Shown piece after piece: positions 25,321 to 34,649 of a DNA stretch of 64,000 bases. Each line of letters starts with the position of its first letter. Position 1 is the stretch's first letter. The translations under genes and the position numbers were made by a program. Below the pieces are notes generated by a model. It was not told the origin of the DNA. It saw only the letters and a list, made by a program, of their open reading frames with translations, and made no database searches. The stretch comes from UBA6107 sp964533735 (GTDB lineage Bacteria; Chloroflexota; Anaerolineae; Anaerolineales; Anaerolineaceae): contig CAZHMD010000004.1 of NCBI GenBank assembly GCA_964533735.1, positions 122,597-186,596 of the forward strand, given 5' to 3'.

Positions 25321-26647
25321 GAAAACGACCAACACAGAGCCGGTCTGCCCGATTTGTGGTGGAGTAGGCTGGCTGCGCCGTGATCTGCCCGTGAGTCACC
25401 CTGAATTCGGGCAACTCACCCAGTGCATCTGCAAGCAAAACGAGATCAACCGCTCATCTCAGCAGCGTCTTTATAACGCGAGTAACCTCGAAGCCTTTAA
25501 TAAGATGACTTTCAGTTCCTTTTCTGTTCAAGGGCGGTTGGGACTGGGAGATGAACAGATTCATTCCCTGCAATACGCATTGAGCCAGGCGCAGCAGTTC
25601 GCGGCTTCACCTCGCGGGTGGCTTGCGCTGATGGGTACCTACGGCTGCGGCAAAACGCACCTGGCAGCTGCCATTGCCAACGCCTGCGTGGAATTTGGCA
25701 TGACCACTTTATTCCTCACCGTGCCCGACTTGATGGATTGGCTGCGCAATTCCTTTGACTCAACCGATACCAATTTTGAACAGCGTTTTGATGAGATCCG
25801 CAACGTGGGCTTATTGGTGCTGGATGACCTGGGTGCGCAAAATACCACCAAATGGGCAAACGAAAAACTGTTCCAGATCATTGATCATCGTTACGCCCGT
25901 AAATTACCGCTGGTGGTCACCACCAACCTGACCCTCGAGGATATGGACGATCGCATCCGTTCACGCCTGCAGGACCCGGATCTGTGCACGCGTGTACGCA
26001 TCTCCGCGCCGGATTACCGCGCGCCCATCAAAGATAGCAAGGATCCGCTTATTTATCAATTACAGCTGCTGAGCGACCGTTCATTCGGGAATTTCAGCCT
26101 GCGCGAACCTGAACGCCTTGAACCTGAAGTTCAGATGAACCTGGAGAGTGTGTTCCGGGCTGCACAGGAATACGCAGAAAACCCGCAGGGCTGGTTGGTG
26201 CTCACTGGAACCTATGGCTGCGGGAAAACGCATCTGGCAGCCGCTGTGGGCAACTACCGCAAAGGGATGGGGGACGAGCCGATATTTGTGGTTGTGCCGG
26301 ACTTGCTGGATCACCTGCGCGCCACCTTTAGCCCCACCAGTAATACTTCCTACGACAGCATGTTCAACCGGGTAAAATCCGCTCCTGTTCTCATCCTGGA
26401 TGATTTGGGTACCCAGAGCGCCACCCCGTGGGCGCGTGAAAAGTTGTACCAGATATTTAACGAGCGCTATAACGCCAAACTCCCCACGGTCATCACCATG
26501 AGCAGCAACCTGGCGGACCTGGATGCACGCATCCGCAGCCGCATGCTGGACTCACGCATCTGCGCCATCTACGAGATCATCGCCCCGTCCTACCGTGGAG
26601 GGGCATCCCCCGGTGGCAAACCTCGGAAAACGAAAAACCGTATTTAG
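25241..26647 (+). CDS. DnaC/DnaI-type helicase loader with two AAA+ domains
   Basis: A 468-residue protein from the ATG at 25241 (AAAGGA upstream). It starts with a possible zinc site (CPICGG... CICK, about residues 36-65), then two consecutive loader ATPase domains. Each has Walker A GTYGCGKTHLAAA (about residues 132 and 323) and Walker B LDDLG (about 191 and 385), followed by similar sensor stretches (DDRIRSRLQDPDLC and DARIRSRMLDSRIC). Ordinary DnaC/DnaI proteins are 240-310 residues with a single ATPase. The roughly 190-residue offset shows an internal duplication; both copies look catalytically intact. It should load DnaB (same unit) onto DNA, with the dimer-in-a-chain form an inference. 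Confidence 0.88.
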   Translation: MKKINDPLRKVANEIAKGNSVNSSATEKTTNTEPVCPICGGVGWLRRDLPVSHPEFGQLTQCICKQNEINRSSQQRLYNASNLEAFNKMTFSSFSVQGRLGLGDEQIHSLQYALSQAQQFAASPRGWLALMGTYGCGKTHLAAAIANACVEFGMTTLFLTVPDLMDWLRNSFDSTDTNFEQRFDEIRNVGLLVLDDLGAQNTTKWANEKLFQIIDHRYARKLPLVVTTNLTLEDMDDRIRSRLQDPDLCTRVRISAPDYRAPIKDSKDPLIYQLQLLSDRSFGNFSLREPERLEPEVQMNLESVFRAAQEYAENPQGWLVLTGTYGCGKTHLAAAVGNYRKGMGDEPIFVVVPDLLDHLRATFSPTSNTSYDSMFNRVKSAPVLILDDLGTQSATPWAREKLYQIFNERYNAKLPTVITMSSNLADLDARIRSRMLDSRICAIYEIIAPSYRGGASPGGKPRKTKNRI

Positions 26648-26658
26648 AAATCACATGC

Positions 26659-26686
26659 AAAGACCCTCAAAAACGAGGGTCTTTTT
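26659..26686. terminator. Bidirectional intrinsic terminator
   Basis: AAAGACCCTC (26659-26668) pairs with GAGGGTCTTT (26675-26684) around AAAAAC, with T to 26686. Lies between the convergent loader and mscL genes. Confidence 0.9.
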
Positions 26687-26688
26687 AA

Positions 26689-27138
26689 TCAACTGGGCAA
26701 GCCGGGTGTCACTTCCGAAGTGCAATTCGGGCAGCGCGTGGCTTTCACGCTGATGCTTGTCTGGCAGAAGGGGCAATCGCGGGTGGTTACCTCAGCTGGT
26801 TTTTCGTCCTTTCGCGACAAACGGTTTATGGCCCGAATCAGCAGGAAGATAACAATCGCCACGATTATAAAATCGATTACATTCTTAATGAAAAGACCGT
26901 AATTGAGGGTCGGTGCCGCTGCCTCCTGAGCTTCAGCCAGGCTGGTGTATTTTACCCCGGTGAGGCTTACAAATAGATTAGTGAAATCAACCTTTCCCAG
27001 AAGTAGTCCAATAGGAGGCATAAGGATGTCGTTTACAAATGAAGTAATGATCTTCCCGAAGGCCGCCCCGATGATCACACCCACTGCCAGGTCAATCACG
27101 TTACCGCGCATTGCGAATGACTTAAACTCTTTGAGCAT
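26689..27138 (-). CDS. mscL: Large-conductance mechanosensitive channel MscL with C-terminal zinc ribbon
   Basis: A 149-residue channel that opens under membrane tension to release solutes in osmotic downshock. The start MLKEFKSFAMRGNVIDLAVG at 27138 has an AGGAGG site; an upstream in-frame ATG at 27195 is not needed. TM1 (VIDLAVGVIIGAAFGKIITSFVNDILMP is the conserved core) and TM2 (IIVAIVIFLLIRAINRL) are normal. The C-terminus carries CPFC...CPNC, a zinc-ribbon-like extension not found in the E. coli channel. Confidence 0.93.
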   Translation of the reverse strand: MLKEFKSFAMRGNVIDLAVGVIIGAAFGKIITSFVNDILMPPIGLLLGKVDFTNLFVSLTGVKYTSLAEAQEAAAPTLNYGLFIKNVIDFIIVAIVIFLLIRAINRLSRKDEKPAEVTTRDCPFCQTSISVKATRCPNCTSEVTPGLPS

Positions 27139-27226
27139 ATTGCCTCCTGTTTTAATTGGTAATTCAACTTTACTGGAATCTTGCTCCAAAGTCAATTCTC
27201 CAAAATGAAGATGTTTCCAGCAGCCG

Positions 27227-27235
27227 TGATAGAAT
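27227..27235 (+). promoter_or_regulatory. Extended -10 element placed for a leaderless MFS transcript
   Basis: TGATAGAAT is an extended -10 element ending 7 bases before the GTG at 27243; no Shine-Dalgarno lies between. This choice sets the start of the MFS gene. Confidence 0.45.
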
Positions 27236-27242
27236 TATCCCC

Positions 27243-28460
27243 GTGATTTCCAGGGCGTTCTCCACTTTCAAATCATTTTCCAGGCAATTCTGGTTGGTCA
27301 CCATCGTCATGATGCTGGCGTGGACCTTTCACAGCCTGGTTTGGCCATTCCTCACTCTTTTCGCCAGTGAAAAATTAAACCAGCCTCTTACTTCGGTTAC
27401 GCTGGTATTGACCATTAATTCTGTTGTTGGGCTGGTTACTACATTTATTGGCGGCGCAATCGCAGACCGCTTTGGCAGAAAATGGGTGATGGGCTTTTCG
27501 TTCCTGTTTGCCGGCGTGTCCTGGTATCTGTTCCGCATGGCAGATACACTTCCCATTTTCGCCCTCCTGATGGCATTAAACGGTGCCACCACACCGCTCT
27601 ACCGCCTGGCTGCGGATGCCATGATTGCCGACCTTGTCCCTGCGGACGAACGCATTGAGGCGTATTCCATCATGCGCATGGGGAATAATATCGGGGTTGC
27701 GCTCGGACCCGCTATTGGCGGCTTCATCGCCGCCATTTCGTACGACATTTCATTTACGCTCACTGGTGTTGGGTTGGTATTGTGCGGCCTGTTGATTTTG
27801 TTCCTTTCCATCGAAACGATGCCGAAGTACAATCGCCCGTTGCAAGGTGCAGTCCCCCAGGACAAGGGTTATTCAAAAGCCTTAAAAGATCGTAAACTCC
27901 TCAGCTTTCTTGTTGCCATGACTTTTAATCGCATGTGTTCAGCCACCCTTTGGCTCCTCCTGGCTGTACACGCCAAATCCAATTTTCACATTGCAGAAAA
28001 TGTGTTTGGATTTATCCCCACTACCAATGCGGTTATGGTCATTCTTTTTCAAATCCTGGTGACGCGGTTGGTGAAAAGACGGGAACCTGCGGTTGTGATG
28101 ACACTTGGGGCTGCGTTTTACGGCGTGGCTGTGCTTGGCGTGGCGTTCAGCACAGGGTTTTGGGGGTTTTGGGTGTGCATGGTGATCGCCACCATTGGCG
28201 AAATGATCCTTATGCCAACATCGACCAATTATGTGTCTGGGTTGGCACCTGAGGATCAGCGCGCGCGTTACATGAGCCTGTATACCATCACCTGGAGTAT
28301 TGGTACGGCGCTCGGTCCGCTCATTGGTGGCGTTTTGAATGACCAGATCTCTCCTTCAGCCACGTGGATCGGCGCGGGCTTGCTCGGATTCGTTGGCGCC
28401 GGGTTGTTCTTCCTTTTCTCAAAGCGGAAAAAATCAGCGCTATTGCGAATAGCCGAATAA
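27243..28460 (+). CDS. MFS transporter
   Basis: A 405-residue major facilitator with 12 membrane segments. Signature loop 2-3 is GGAIADRFGRKWVMG and the TM5 stretch is GNNIGVALGPAIGGFIA, of the drug/metabolite:H+ antiporter type. The GTG at 27243 is taken as the start because the upstream 29 in-frame codons are hydrophilic, cross the promoter and resemble no transporter N-terminus. Not related in sequence detail to the carrier at 17007. Substrate unknown. Confidence 0.85.
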   Translation: MISRAFSTFKSFSRQFWLVTIVMMLAWTFHSLVWPFLTLFASEKLNQPLTSVTLVLTINSVVGLVTTFIGGAIADRFGRKWVMGFSFLFAGVSWYLFRMADTLPIFALLMALNGATTPLYRLAADAMIADLVPADERIEAYSIMRMGNNIGVALGPAIGGFIAAISYDISFTLTGVGLVLCGLLILFLSIETMPKYNRPLQGAVPQDKGYSKALKDRKLLSFLVAMTFNRMCSATLWLLLAVHAKSNFHIAENVFGFIPTTNAVMVILFQILVTRLVKRREPAVVMTLGAAFYGVAVLGVAFSTGFWGFWVCMVIATIGEMILMPTSTNYVSGLAPEDQRARYMSLYTITWSIGTALGPLIGGVLNDQISPSATWIGAGLLGFVGAGLFFLFSKRKKSALLRIAE

Positions 28461-28471
28461 TTCTGTATAAT
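28443..28471 (+). promoter_or_regulatory. Sigma-70 promoter, near-leaderless
   Basis: TTGCGA (28443-28448) and TATAAT (28466-28471) at 17-base spacing; the -10 ends 9 bases before the ATG at 28481. The promoter lies inside the end of the preceding MFS gene. Confidence 0.6.
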
Positions 28472-28480
28472 GTGAAGTAG

Positions 28481-29431
28481 ATGAAAATACTTCGTATTGC
28501 ATTGGGAATCGTAATCCTGGCCGCGCTTGCCCTCGGACTATCTAAGGCAGTCACAGCCCAATCCTCAGATTCCATTTACGTTTCCGAGACTGGTCACTGG
28601 ATCTGGGGAGATTTCCTGCGTCTTTATAATAGTACTCCCGACCCGCTGCTTATCTACGGTTATCCCATCACGGATGATTTTGTGGATCCGGTTACCAGGA
28701 CCCGTGTCCAGTATTTCCAGCGCGCCCGCTTTGACCTGGTAGACACTTTGCAGGGACCCCAGGCGAAAATTGCTCCAATTGGAGAATTTCTGCATGAATC
28801 CGGCGCGGTCCTTGCGGATATCCCGCAAGAAGGTCCAACCTGCCGTATGTTCTCAACTGGGTTTTCTGTCTGTTACGCCTTCCTCCAATTTTACGATGCC
28901 AATAACGGCGCTCAATTCTTTGGCAATCCCATCTCTGACGTTGAGGTCATTGATGGGCGTTATATGCAATATTTCCAGAATTCTCGCATGGAATGGTGGC
29001 CGGACAAGCCCAGTGGTCAGCGCGTGGTTTTAACAGATGTCGGACGCTTGTATTTTGACCGGGTTGTCGGCAACCCGGAATTATTAAAATCAGATCCACC
29101 CGCCAATATCGCCGGTAACCTGATAAAACCCATTACCCGCGTCTTTGTCCTGCGTTCACTTGTAGGCGCCGGTGAAAGCCAGACGGTGTATGTAGTCGCC
29201 CAGGACCAATACTTGCGTCCGCTCGATGGCGCCCAGGTTGGCGTAACCCTGTCATTTCCAGACGGGAATACAGAATTCTACCGCCTGACTGAAACTAATG
29301 AATTTGGTATCAGTCAATTTACATTTACTGTCGCCAATTTGCCAGCCAGATCAATCATCAATGTGGAAGCAGAGATCAGCCTTCGGGGTGAGTCTTCGTT
29401 GGGCAATTCGTGGTTCAGATTGTGGTGGTAA
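28481..29431 (+). CDS. Secreted protein, LGFP-like repeats
   Basis: A 316-residue protein with a signal peptide (cleavage probably after AVTAQ). Two repeats of the pattern YGYPITDDF...VQYFQRARFD and FGNPISDVE...MQYFQNSRMEW resemble the YGxP/QxF surface repeats (LGFP-like) found in many Chloroflexota secreted proteins. The last 110 residues are an all-beta domain of an Ig/invasin-like type (VAQDQYLRPLDGAQVGVTLSFPDG). Monocistronic, with its own promoter and a terminator. Presumed cell-surface or extracellular; function unknown. Confidence 0.7.
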   Translation: MKILRIALGIVILAALALGLSKAVTAQSSDSIYVSETGHWIWGDFLRLYNSTPDPLLIYGYPITDDFVDPVTRTRVQYFQRARFDLVDTLQGPQAKIAPIGEFLHESGAVLADIPQEGPTCRMFSTGFSVCYAFLQFYDANNGAQFFGNPISDVEVIDGRYMQYFQNSRMEWWPDKPSGQRVVLTDVGRLYFDRVVGNPELLKSDPPANIAGNLIKPITRVFVLRSLVGAGESQTVYVVAQDQYLRPLDGAQVGVTLSFPDGNTEFYRLTETNEFGISQFTFTVANLPARSIINVEAEISLRGESSLGNSWFRLWW

Positions 29432-29447
29432 ATTCACTTATTTAACG

Positions 29448-29480
29448 AAAAATCCCCAGCGCTTTGCCGGGGATTTTTTT
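29448..29480. terminator. Bidirectional intrinsic terminator
   Basis: AAAAATCCCC (29448-29457) pairs with GGGGATTTTT (29469-29478) around an 11-base loop. Between the convergent secreted-protein and TPR genes. Confidence 0.85.
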
Positions 29481-29482
29481 CT

Positions 29483-31816
29483 TTATACTTTAATCCTCGA
29501 TTTCAGGTCAAGGAACAATTTCTGATAATCCCCCACATTGGGTGGTTGAAGTGAAATGATATGCCCAAGCGTTGCCAGTGTGCCCGGGATATCTTCTGCG
29601 CCAAGTGTTTTTTCAGCCAGTGCGTCCAGTTTTTCAATGGCATAAGGCAGTTGATTTTTTTCTCGGTAGTAGGCTACCAGGCGTTTTTGGATTTCCACAT
29701 TCTCTGGTCGTTCAACCAGCAGATCGTCCAGGAAGGATGCTGCTTTTGCAGGCTGTTCTGAAGTGGATAGCATTCTCAGGTAGGCATCCAATTCATTTAA
29801 TGCAGCCGTGGGGACTCCAATACGGAAGTAAAGGTCAACCAGCATGGTTCGCGGATTGGGATCAAAACCATCCAAAGAGCGGATCTGTTCAAAATACTTG
29901 ATGGCTTGTTTCCAATCCAGGCTTTGTAGTTCAATATCTGCCAGCTTGTTGAGTATCTTTAGCGACCATTCGCGTACACTGGCGGATTTTTGTGTCAGTG
30001 CTAATGCCGAGAGATAAGTCTGCCGGGTAATATCCATTTCAGCCAGCAGGTAATACACATTAGCCAGGTCCATATATTGCTGGATGGCGTCATCCACCCT
30101 TCCAATCGATTTTAACAATTCGATCAGGCTGCTGCGGATGGATAGATCCATCGGGGCGAGTTTGGTTACCCGGCCTAACAAACGGATGGCTTGCGCCGTT
30201 TCTCCGCGCAGATTGTACAGGTTGCTCACCACCTGAAATTTTTCCACCGCCTCAGTGATGCGCCCTTCACTGATCAACATTTCTCCCATTTGAATATGCA
30301 GGGGAAGGTAGGTTGGGGCGTAGGTGAGAGCAGTAAAGGCTTCTTCCATAGCCGTGCGCGTCTTTCCTTCAGCCGCGAGCTGACGGATGAGCGCCAGCGC
30401 TTCAACGACCTGGCTGCTGCTCGTTTCCAACAGCATTTCCGCGAGCGGCAGTGGCGGGTTCCCTTCATTTTGCGGCGGAAGTTGATTGCGCGCCTCGATT
30501 AAGAATTGACGCCAATCTGTACGTAATAATTGTCCGCTGATGACTGTACACAGGTTGCGCAGATCCTTCTCTTCGTCAACACGTAATTGAGATTCAAAGA
30601 TCGGCTCATACAATTGCGCCAGTTCTTCTGCCAGGGCAGGAGGAACAGTTTCCATATCAGCTAGTTTCAAAGCTTGCAAATAATTAAGTGACGCTTCCTT
30701 GAATTGTTCGGAGCGTTCGTATATCTCTGCGATTAAAAGATAGGATGCCAGTGCATAAGAAGGGTTCTTGACGGATCGCTGCAGGTATTTGAGCGCTTTT
30801 TGCGGAGAATGCGCACGGATTAGAAGTCCCAGAACATAAAAGGAGGCGGACTGGTTGAGACCCAGGTCAATCGCCCGTTCCAATTCCACTGCTGCCTGGT
30901 CATCCTGCCCGGCGGTCTGCAGGTCAATAGTCTGGCTGATATGGAGTTGGATCCTCGTGCGTTCCGCGTTTTCAGCCGTGAGCATTCCTGTTCCGCGGGC
31001 TAGGGAAAGCAAACTTTTACGCGCGCCCTGTGTCTCCGCAGGAGGGGCTTCTTCGCTTTCAAATAACAATCCGGCCATCTGTTTGAGGGCTGTGAGCCTG
31101 GCTTCGGTTAGCGGATCATAGTTGGGGGTGGCATCAACAGGCAGTTGAGTTTCTTCCAACTGCAAAACCTGTGCCATACGCGCAGGTGCGTTGCTTCCTT
31201 TTTGGCTTTCTGGTAATGGCAGCTGCTGCCCGGTGACAACTTTCGCCAGGGCGGCTTTGGCTTCCTGGTTTTCAGGTGATTGCTGCAGCACATATTGAAG
31301 CACCTGCTCGGCTTTCTTCTGGTCACCCAGGGTCTGCATGAGTGCAGCAGTGAGCATGTACTCATTGATCGATGCGGCTTTATCCCCAAGGCGATCGAAG
31401 ATCATCGCCAACCTTGTATGGGCAGTCTGGTTTTTGGGATTCAACCGGACAGCTTCTCTAAAATTATCGATTGCCCGCTCTGCATTGCGTGCTTTTAATT
31501 GGACTTCACCCGCCTGGAGGTAAGTTTTTACCGCATCGGTTAATAGACCTGTCCGTTCCTGGATGCGAGCCATCTTTTCGTATGGCATCGGATCTTCCGG
31601 GGTGAGCGCAGAGCATCGCTGGTAACTGCGCATCGCGTCATCGTATTTTTTTAATTGGAAATTTGCCAGTCCCAGGCTGGCTAAGGCTGAAATGTGATCG
31701 GGTATTTCTGCCAGCGCCTGGCGATATTTTTCTGCCGCTTCTTCCCAGTCTTGATCCCAGGCGGCGGTATGTCCCTGGTTCATCAATGTCTGGAATAATG
31801 CTGACTCATTGCTCAT
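29483..31816 (-). CDS. Large tetratricopeptide-repeat protein
   Basis: A 777-residue protein made largely of TPR helices; clear units are at the N-terminus (AAEKYRQALAEIPDHISALASLGLANFQLKKYDDAMRSYQRC, written here as a span of about residues 28-70) and recur throughout. No signal peptide or catalytic motif is seen, so it is probably a cytoplasmic scaffold. The ATG at 31816 has GAAGG upstream; a GTG at 31825 is also in frame. Third and last gene of the unit receiver-fusion / polA / TPR on the minus strand. Confidence 0.85.
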   Translation of the reverse strand: MSNESALFQTLMNQGHTAAWDQDWEEAAEKYRQALAEIPDHISALASLGLANFQLKKYDDAMRSYQRCSALTPEDPMPYEKMARIQERTGLLTDAVKTYLQAGEVQLKARNAERAIDNFREAVRLNPKNQTAHTRLAMIFDRLGDKAASINEYMLTAALMQTLGDQKKAEQVLQYVLQQSPENQEAKAALAKVVTGQQLPLPESQKGSNAPARMAQVLQLEETQLPVDATPNYDPLTEARLTALKQMAGLLFESEEAPPAETQGARKSLLSLARGTGMLTAENAERTRIQLHISQTIDLQTAGQDDQAAVELERAIDLGLNQSASFYVLGLLIRAHSPQKALKYLQRSVKNPSYALASYLLIAEIYERSEQFKEASLNYLQALKLADMETVPPALAEELAQLYEPIFESQLRVDEEKDLRNLCTVISGQLLRTDWRQFLIEARNQLPPQNEGNPPLPLAEMLLETSSSQVVEALALIRQLAAEGKTRTAMEEAFTALTYAPTYLPLHIQMGEMLISEGRITEAVEKFQVVSNLYNLRGETAQAIRLLGRVTKLAPMDLSIRSSLIELLKSIGRVDDAIQQYMDLANVYYLLAEMDITRQTYLSALALTQKSASVREWSLKILNKLADIELQSLDWKQAIKYFEQIRSLDGFDPNPRTMLVDLYFRIGVPTAALNELDAYLRMLSTSEQPAKAASFLDDLLVERPENVEIQKRLVAYYREKNQLPYAIEKLDALAEKTLGAEDIPGTLATLGHIISLQPPNVGDYQKLFLDLKSRIKV

Positions 31817-31832
31817 AACCTTCACCTGGTTT

Positions 31833-34619
31833 TTATTTGAACTCGGAAAGCGGTCGCATACTTCCCCAGTTTACACCACATTTGGCATCTGTGACGAGCG
31901 GAATCGAAAGTGTTCCTGCCTCGGTCATTATCTTTTGAACCAGTGCTGCGGTTTCTTTGACCTCGTCTTTCGGAACTTCAAGGACAAGTTCATCATGCAC
32001 CTGGAGGAGTAGTTTTGCCTTCAATCCGCTTGATTTCAGAGCAGGTATAAGCTTGATCATGGCGATTTTGAGTATATCTGCTGCTGTTCCTTGTATAGGC
32101 GCGTTGATCGCTTCTCTTTCTTCACGGTTGCGCATGACCACATTAACCGGGTTCGCCAGGTTGGGGAAGTAGCGCTTGCGTCCAAAAAGCGTCTCCACGT
32201 ATCCCTGGCGCGTAGCCAGCACTCTTATACCATCCAGGTACTGCTTCACGCCTGGAAAATCATTGAAGTATTCCCGTACAAAATTCTCTGCTTCCCCCAG
32301 GGTGATGCCGGTTCCCCGGCTCAATCCAAACGCGCTCATACCGTAGATCAAACCGAAATTGATCGCCTTGGCGTTACGGCGCTGGTCGCTGCTCACCTGT
32401 TCCAGCGGAATATTATTAATTGCGGCTGCGGTGGCAGCGTGAATGTCCTGTCCGGCTCTGAATGCATCCAGCATGCGCTCATCCTTAGACATATGCGCCA
32501 CCACACGGAGTTCGATCTGAGAATAATCCACTGAAAGCAGCAGATTGCCCGCTCCGGCCACGAAACCAAGCCGTACTTGTCGTCCGGTTTCTGTGCGTGT
32601 AGGGATGTTCTGCAGGTTGGGGTCCGAGGAAGCCAGGCGCCCGGTCACTGACCCGGTCTGGTTGAAACTGGTATGCACTCTTTTTGTTCGAGGATTAACC
32701 TGGAGGGGTAACGCCTCGAGGTAGGTTGATTTTAACTTGGAGAGTTCGCGATGTTCCAGCAGCAGGTCCACAACAGGATGCTGCCCGCTTAATTCATCCA
32801 GCACTGCCGCCGCAGTGGAAAAATGACCACTGGCGGTTTTTTTGTTGCCGGGGGGAGTTAACCGCAGCGTTTCGAACAAAACCTTTGATAACTGCTGAGT
32901 GGAATTCAAATTAAACGGATAACCAACTGACTCATGTACCTCAATCTCGATCTCGTGTAGGCGCGCGCCGACCTCTCCGCTTAACCGTTTTAAAAATTCT
33001 GCATCAAGTGAAATACCCGTTTTCTCCATTTCCATTAATACTGGAATAAGGGGCATTTCCATATCCTTGAAGATATCTATCGAGTTGTTATCCTTAAGTT
33101 TCTTTTGCAGCAAGGGCACAAGGCGAAGGCATACTTCTGCATCAGCTGCAGCGTAAGGCGCAGCGGATTCCACGGGAACCATCTCCATGTTGATCTGATT
33201 CTTCCCTCTGCCGATTAATTCCTCGATATGCGTCATGGTGACATTCAGATGTACCCCCGCCATGTCCTTAAGCCCCACACGCGAAGATGGATCGATCAGC
33301 CACTGGGCGATCATCGTGTCAAAACTAAGCGGGAAAACATCCAGCCCGTGGTTGCTGAGCACCAGCGCATCATACTTGATGTTATGGCCAACCTTTTCGA
33401 TGCCTGGGTCAGTGAGTGCTTTGGTGAGCGCTTTTATAACCTGGTCTAACGGAAGTTGGGTTGTCAGTCCGGAATGCCCCACCGGGATGTAATAACCTTC
33501 TCCTTCGGCTACCGCCAGGGAGATTCCCACCAGGCGCGCTTGCATCGGGTCGGTCGAGGATGTTTCAGTGTCCAGTGCGATTCTCTTGGAACTTTCCAAT
33601 ACCTGCTGCATTGCAGCCAGCTTGTCTTCGTTATCCACCACTGTCACTTTTAAATCGTAGGCTGCAGGAACACTGATTTCTTTAACCTCACTGCCAAAAA
33701 GGGACATTTGTCCACTCGGGGGTTGCTTAACCATGGGGGAGACAATAGCATGCAGCCGGGGAATTAATGTACGAAATTCAAGCTCACGGAACAGGGTCTC
33801 CACCGCGGGGATGTTGATATGATCGGTCTTTGCATCCTCGAGGATGAGTTTGACAGGTACATCAGTTTTGATCTGGGCAAGTTTTTGGCTGAGATAGGCC
33901 GAGTCTTTTCCATCGATTAATTTGGCTGAGTAACGCGGGGGGATGGATTCTATATTGGCGTAAATGGCGTCCAGCGTTTGATATTGTTCCAGCAATGTAA
34001 CCGCGGTTTTTTGCCCGATCCCGGGTACTCCGTGAATGTTATCCGAGTGATCCCCAACAAGTGCCTTGTAATCCACCACCTGGTTTGGATCAACCCCGAG
34101 GAAGGCTTTCACATCACTTGCGGTGTAACTTTTAGCCTCCGAAAGTTTGGAGCCCGCCAGGTTAACCACAATACGGTCATTGACGAGCTGCAGCAGGTCG
34201 CGGTCACCGGTGATGATCTTTACACCAAGACCCATTTCCACTGCCTGGTAGGCGATCGTGCCAAGCACATCATCTGCTTCAACGCCCTCCTGTTCCAGGC
34301 GCGGTAGGTGGAAAGCGTCTACCATCTGACGGATGCGCTCAATTTGCGGGCGCAGATCATCCGGCATTTTGGCGCGGGTGGCTTTGTAATCTGGCGCCAG
34401 GTCATTGCGGAAGGTCTTGCCCGTATCAAACGCCACTGCAAGATATTCGGGTCTTTCCTGTTCCAGCAAGCGCATGAGCACATTGGCAAAACCAAATATC
34501 CCGGCGGTAGGTTCGCCTTTGCTCGTCTGCATGCGTTCGTTCGGGATGCCGGCAGTTAATGCAAAGTAGGTGCGGTACGCCAGGGCGTGTCCATCGATCA
34601 AGTAAAGGATAGGAGGCAT
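31833..34619 (-). CDS. polA: DNA polymerase I
   Basis: A 928-residue family A polymerase for Okazaki-fragment maturation and repair. Residues 1-290 are the 5' nuclease (YLIDGHALAYRTYFAL, EADDVLGT, ITGDRDLLQLV). The 3'-5' exonuclease, often lost in thermophiles, keeps its acidic residues: ALDTETS, HNIKYDAL and YAAADAEV. Polymerase motifs are DYSQIELRV (A), RRNAKAINFGLIYG (B) and QVHDELVLEVP (C). It is 30 bases downstream of the receiver/transposase-like gene and 16 upstream of the TPR gene, so the three are likely co-transcribed. Confidence 0.97.
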   Translation of the reverse strand: MPPILYLIDGHALAYRTYFALTAGIPNERMQTSKGEPTAGIFGFANVLMRLLEQERPEYLAVAFDTGKTFRNDLAPDYKATRAKMPDDLRPQIERIRQMVDAFHLPRLEQEGVEADDVLGTIAYQAVEMGLGVKIITGDRDLLQLVNDRIVVNLAGSKLSEAKSYTASDVKAFLGVDPNQVVDYKALVGDHSDNIHGVPGIGQKTAVTLLEQYQTLDAIYANIESIPPRYSAKLIDGKDSAYLSQKLAQIKTDVPVKLILEDAKTDHINIPAVETLFRELEFRTLIPRLHAIVSPMVKQPPSGQMSLFGSEVKEISVPAAYDLKVTVVDNEDKLAAMQQVLESSKRIALDTETSSTDPMQARLVGISLAVAEGEGYYIPVGHSGLTTQLPLDQVIKALTKALTDPGIEKVGHNIKYDALVLSNHGLDVFPLSFDTMIAQWLIDPSSRVGLKDMAGVHLNVTMTHIEELIGRGKNQINMEMVPVESAAPYAAADAEVCLRLVPLLQKKLKDNNSIDIFKDMEMPLIPVLMEMEKTGISLDAEFLKRLSGEVGARLHEIEIEVHESVGYPFNLNSTQQLSKVLFETLRLTPPGNKKTASGHFSTAAAVLDELSGQHPVVDLLLEHRELSKLKSTYLEALPLQVNPRTKRVHTSFNQTGSVTGRLASSDPNLQNIPTRTETGRQVRLGFVAGAGNLLLSVDYSQIELRVVAHMSKDERMLDAFRAGQDIHAATAAAINNIPLEQVSSDQRRNAKAINFGLIYGMSAFGLSRGTGITLGEAENFVREYFNDFPGVKQYLDGIRVLATRQGYVETLFGRKRYFPNLANPVNVVMRNREEREAINAPIQGTAADILKIAMIKLIPALKSSGLKAKLLLQVHDELVLEVPKDEVKETAALVQKIMTEAGTLSIPLVTDAKCGVNWGSMRPLSEFK

Positions 34620-34649
34620 GGTTTTTATTCCAATTTTTATGAACAGGAT

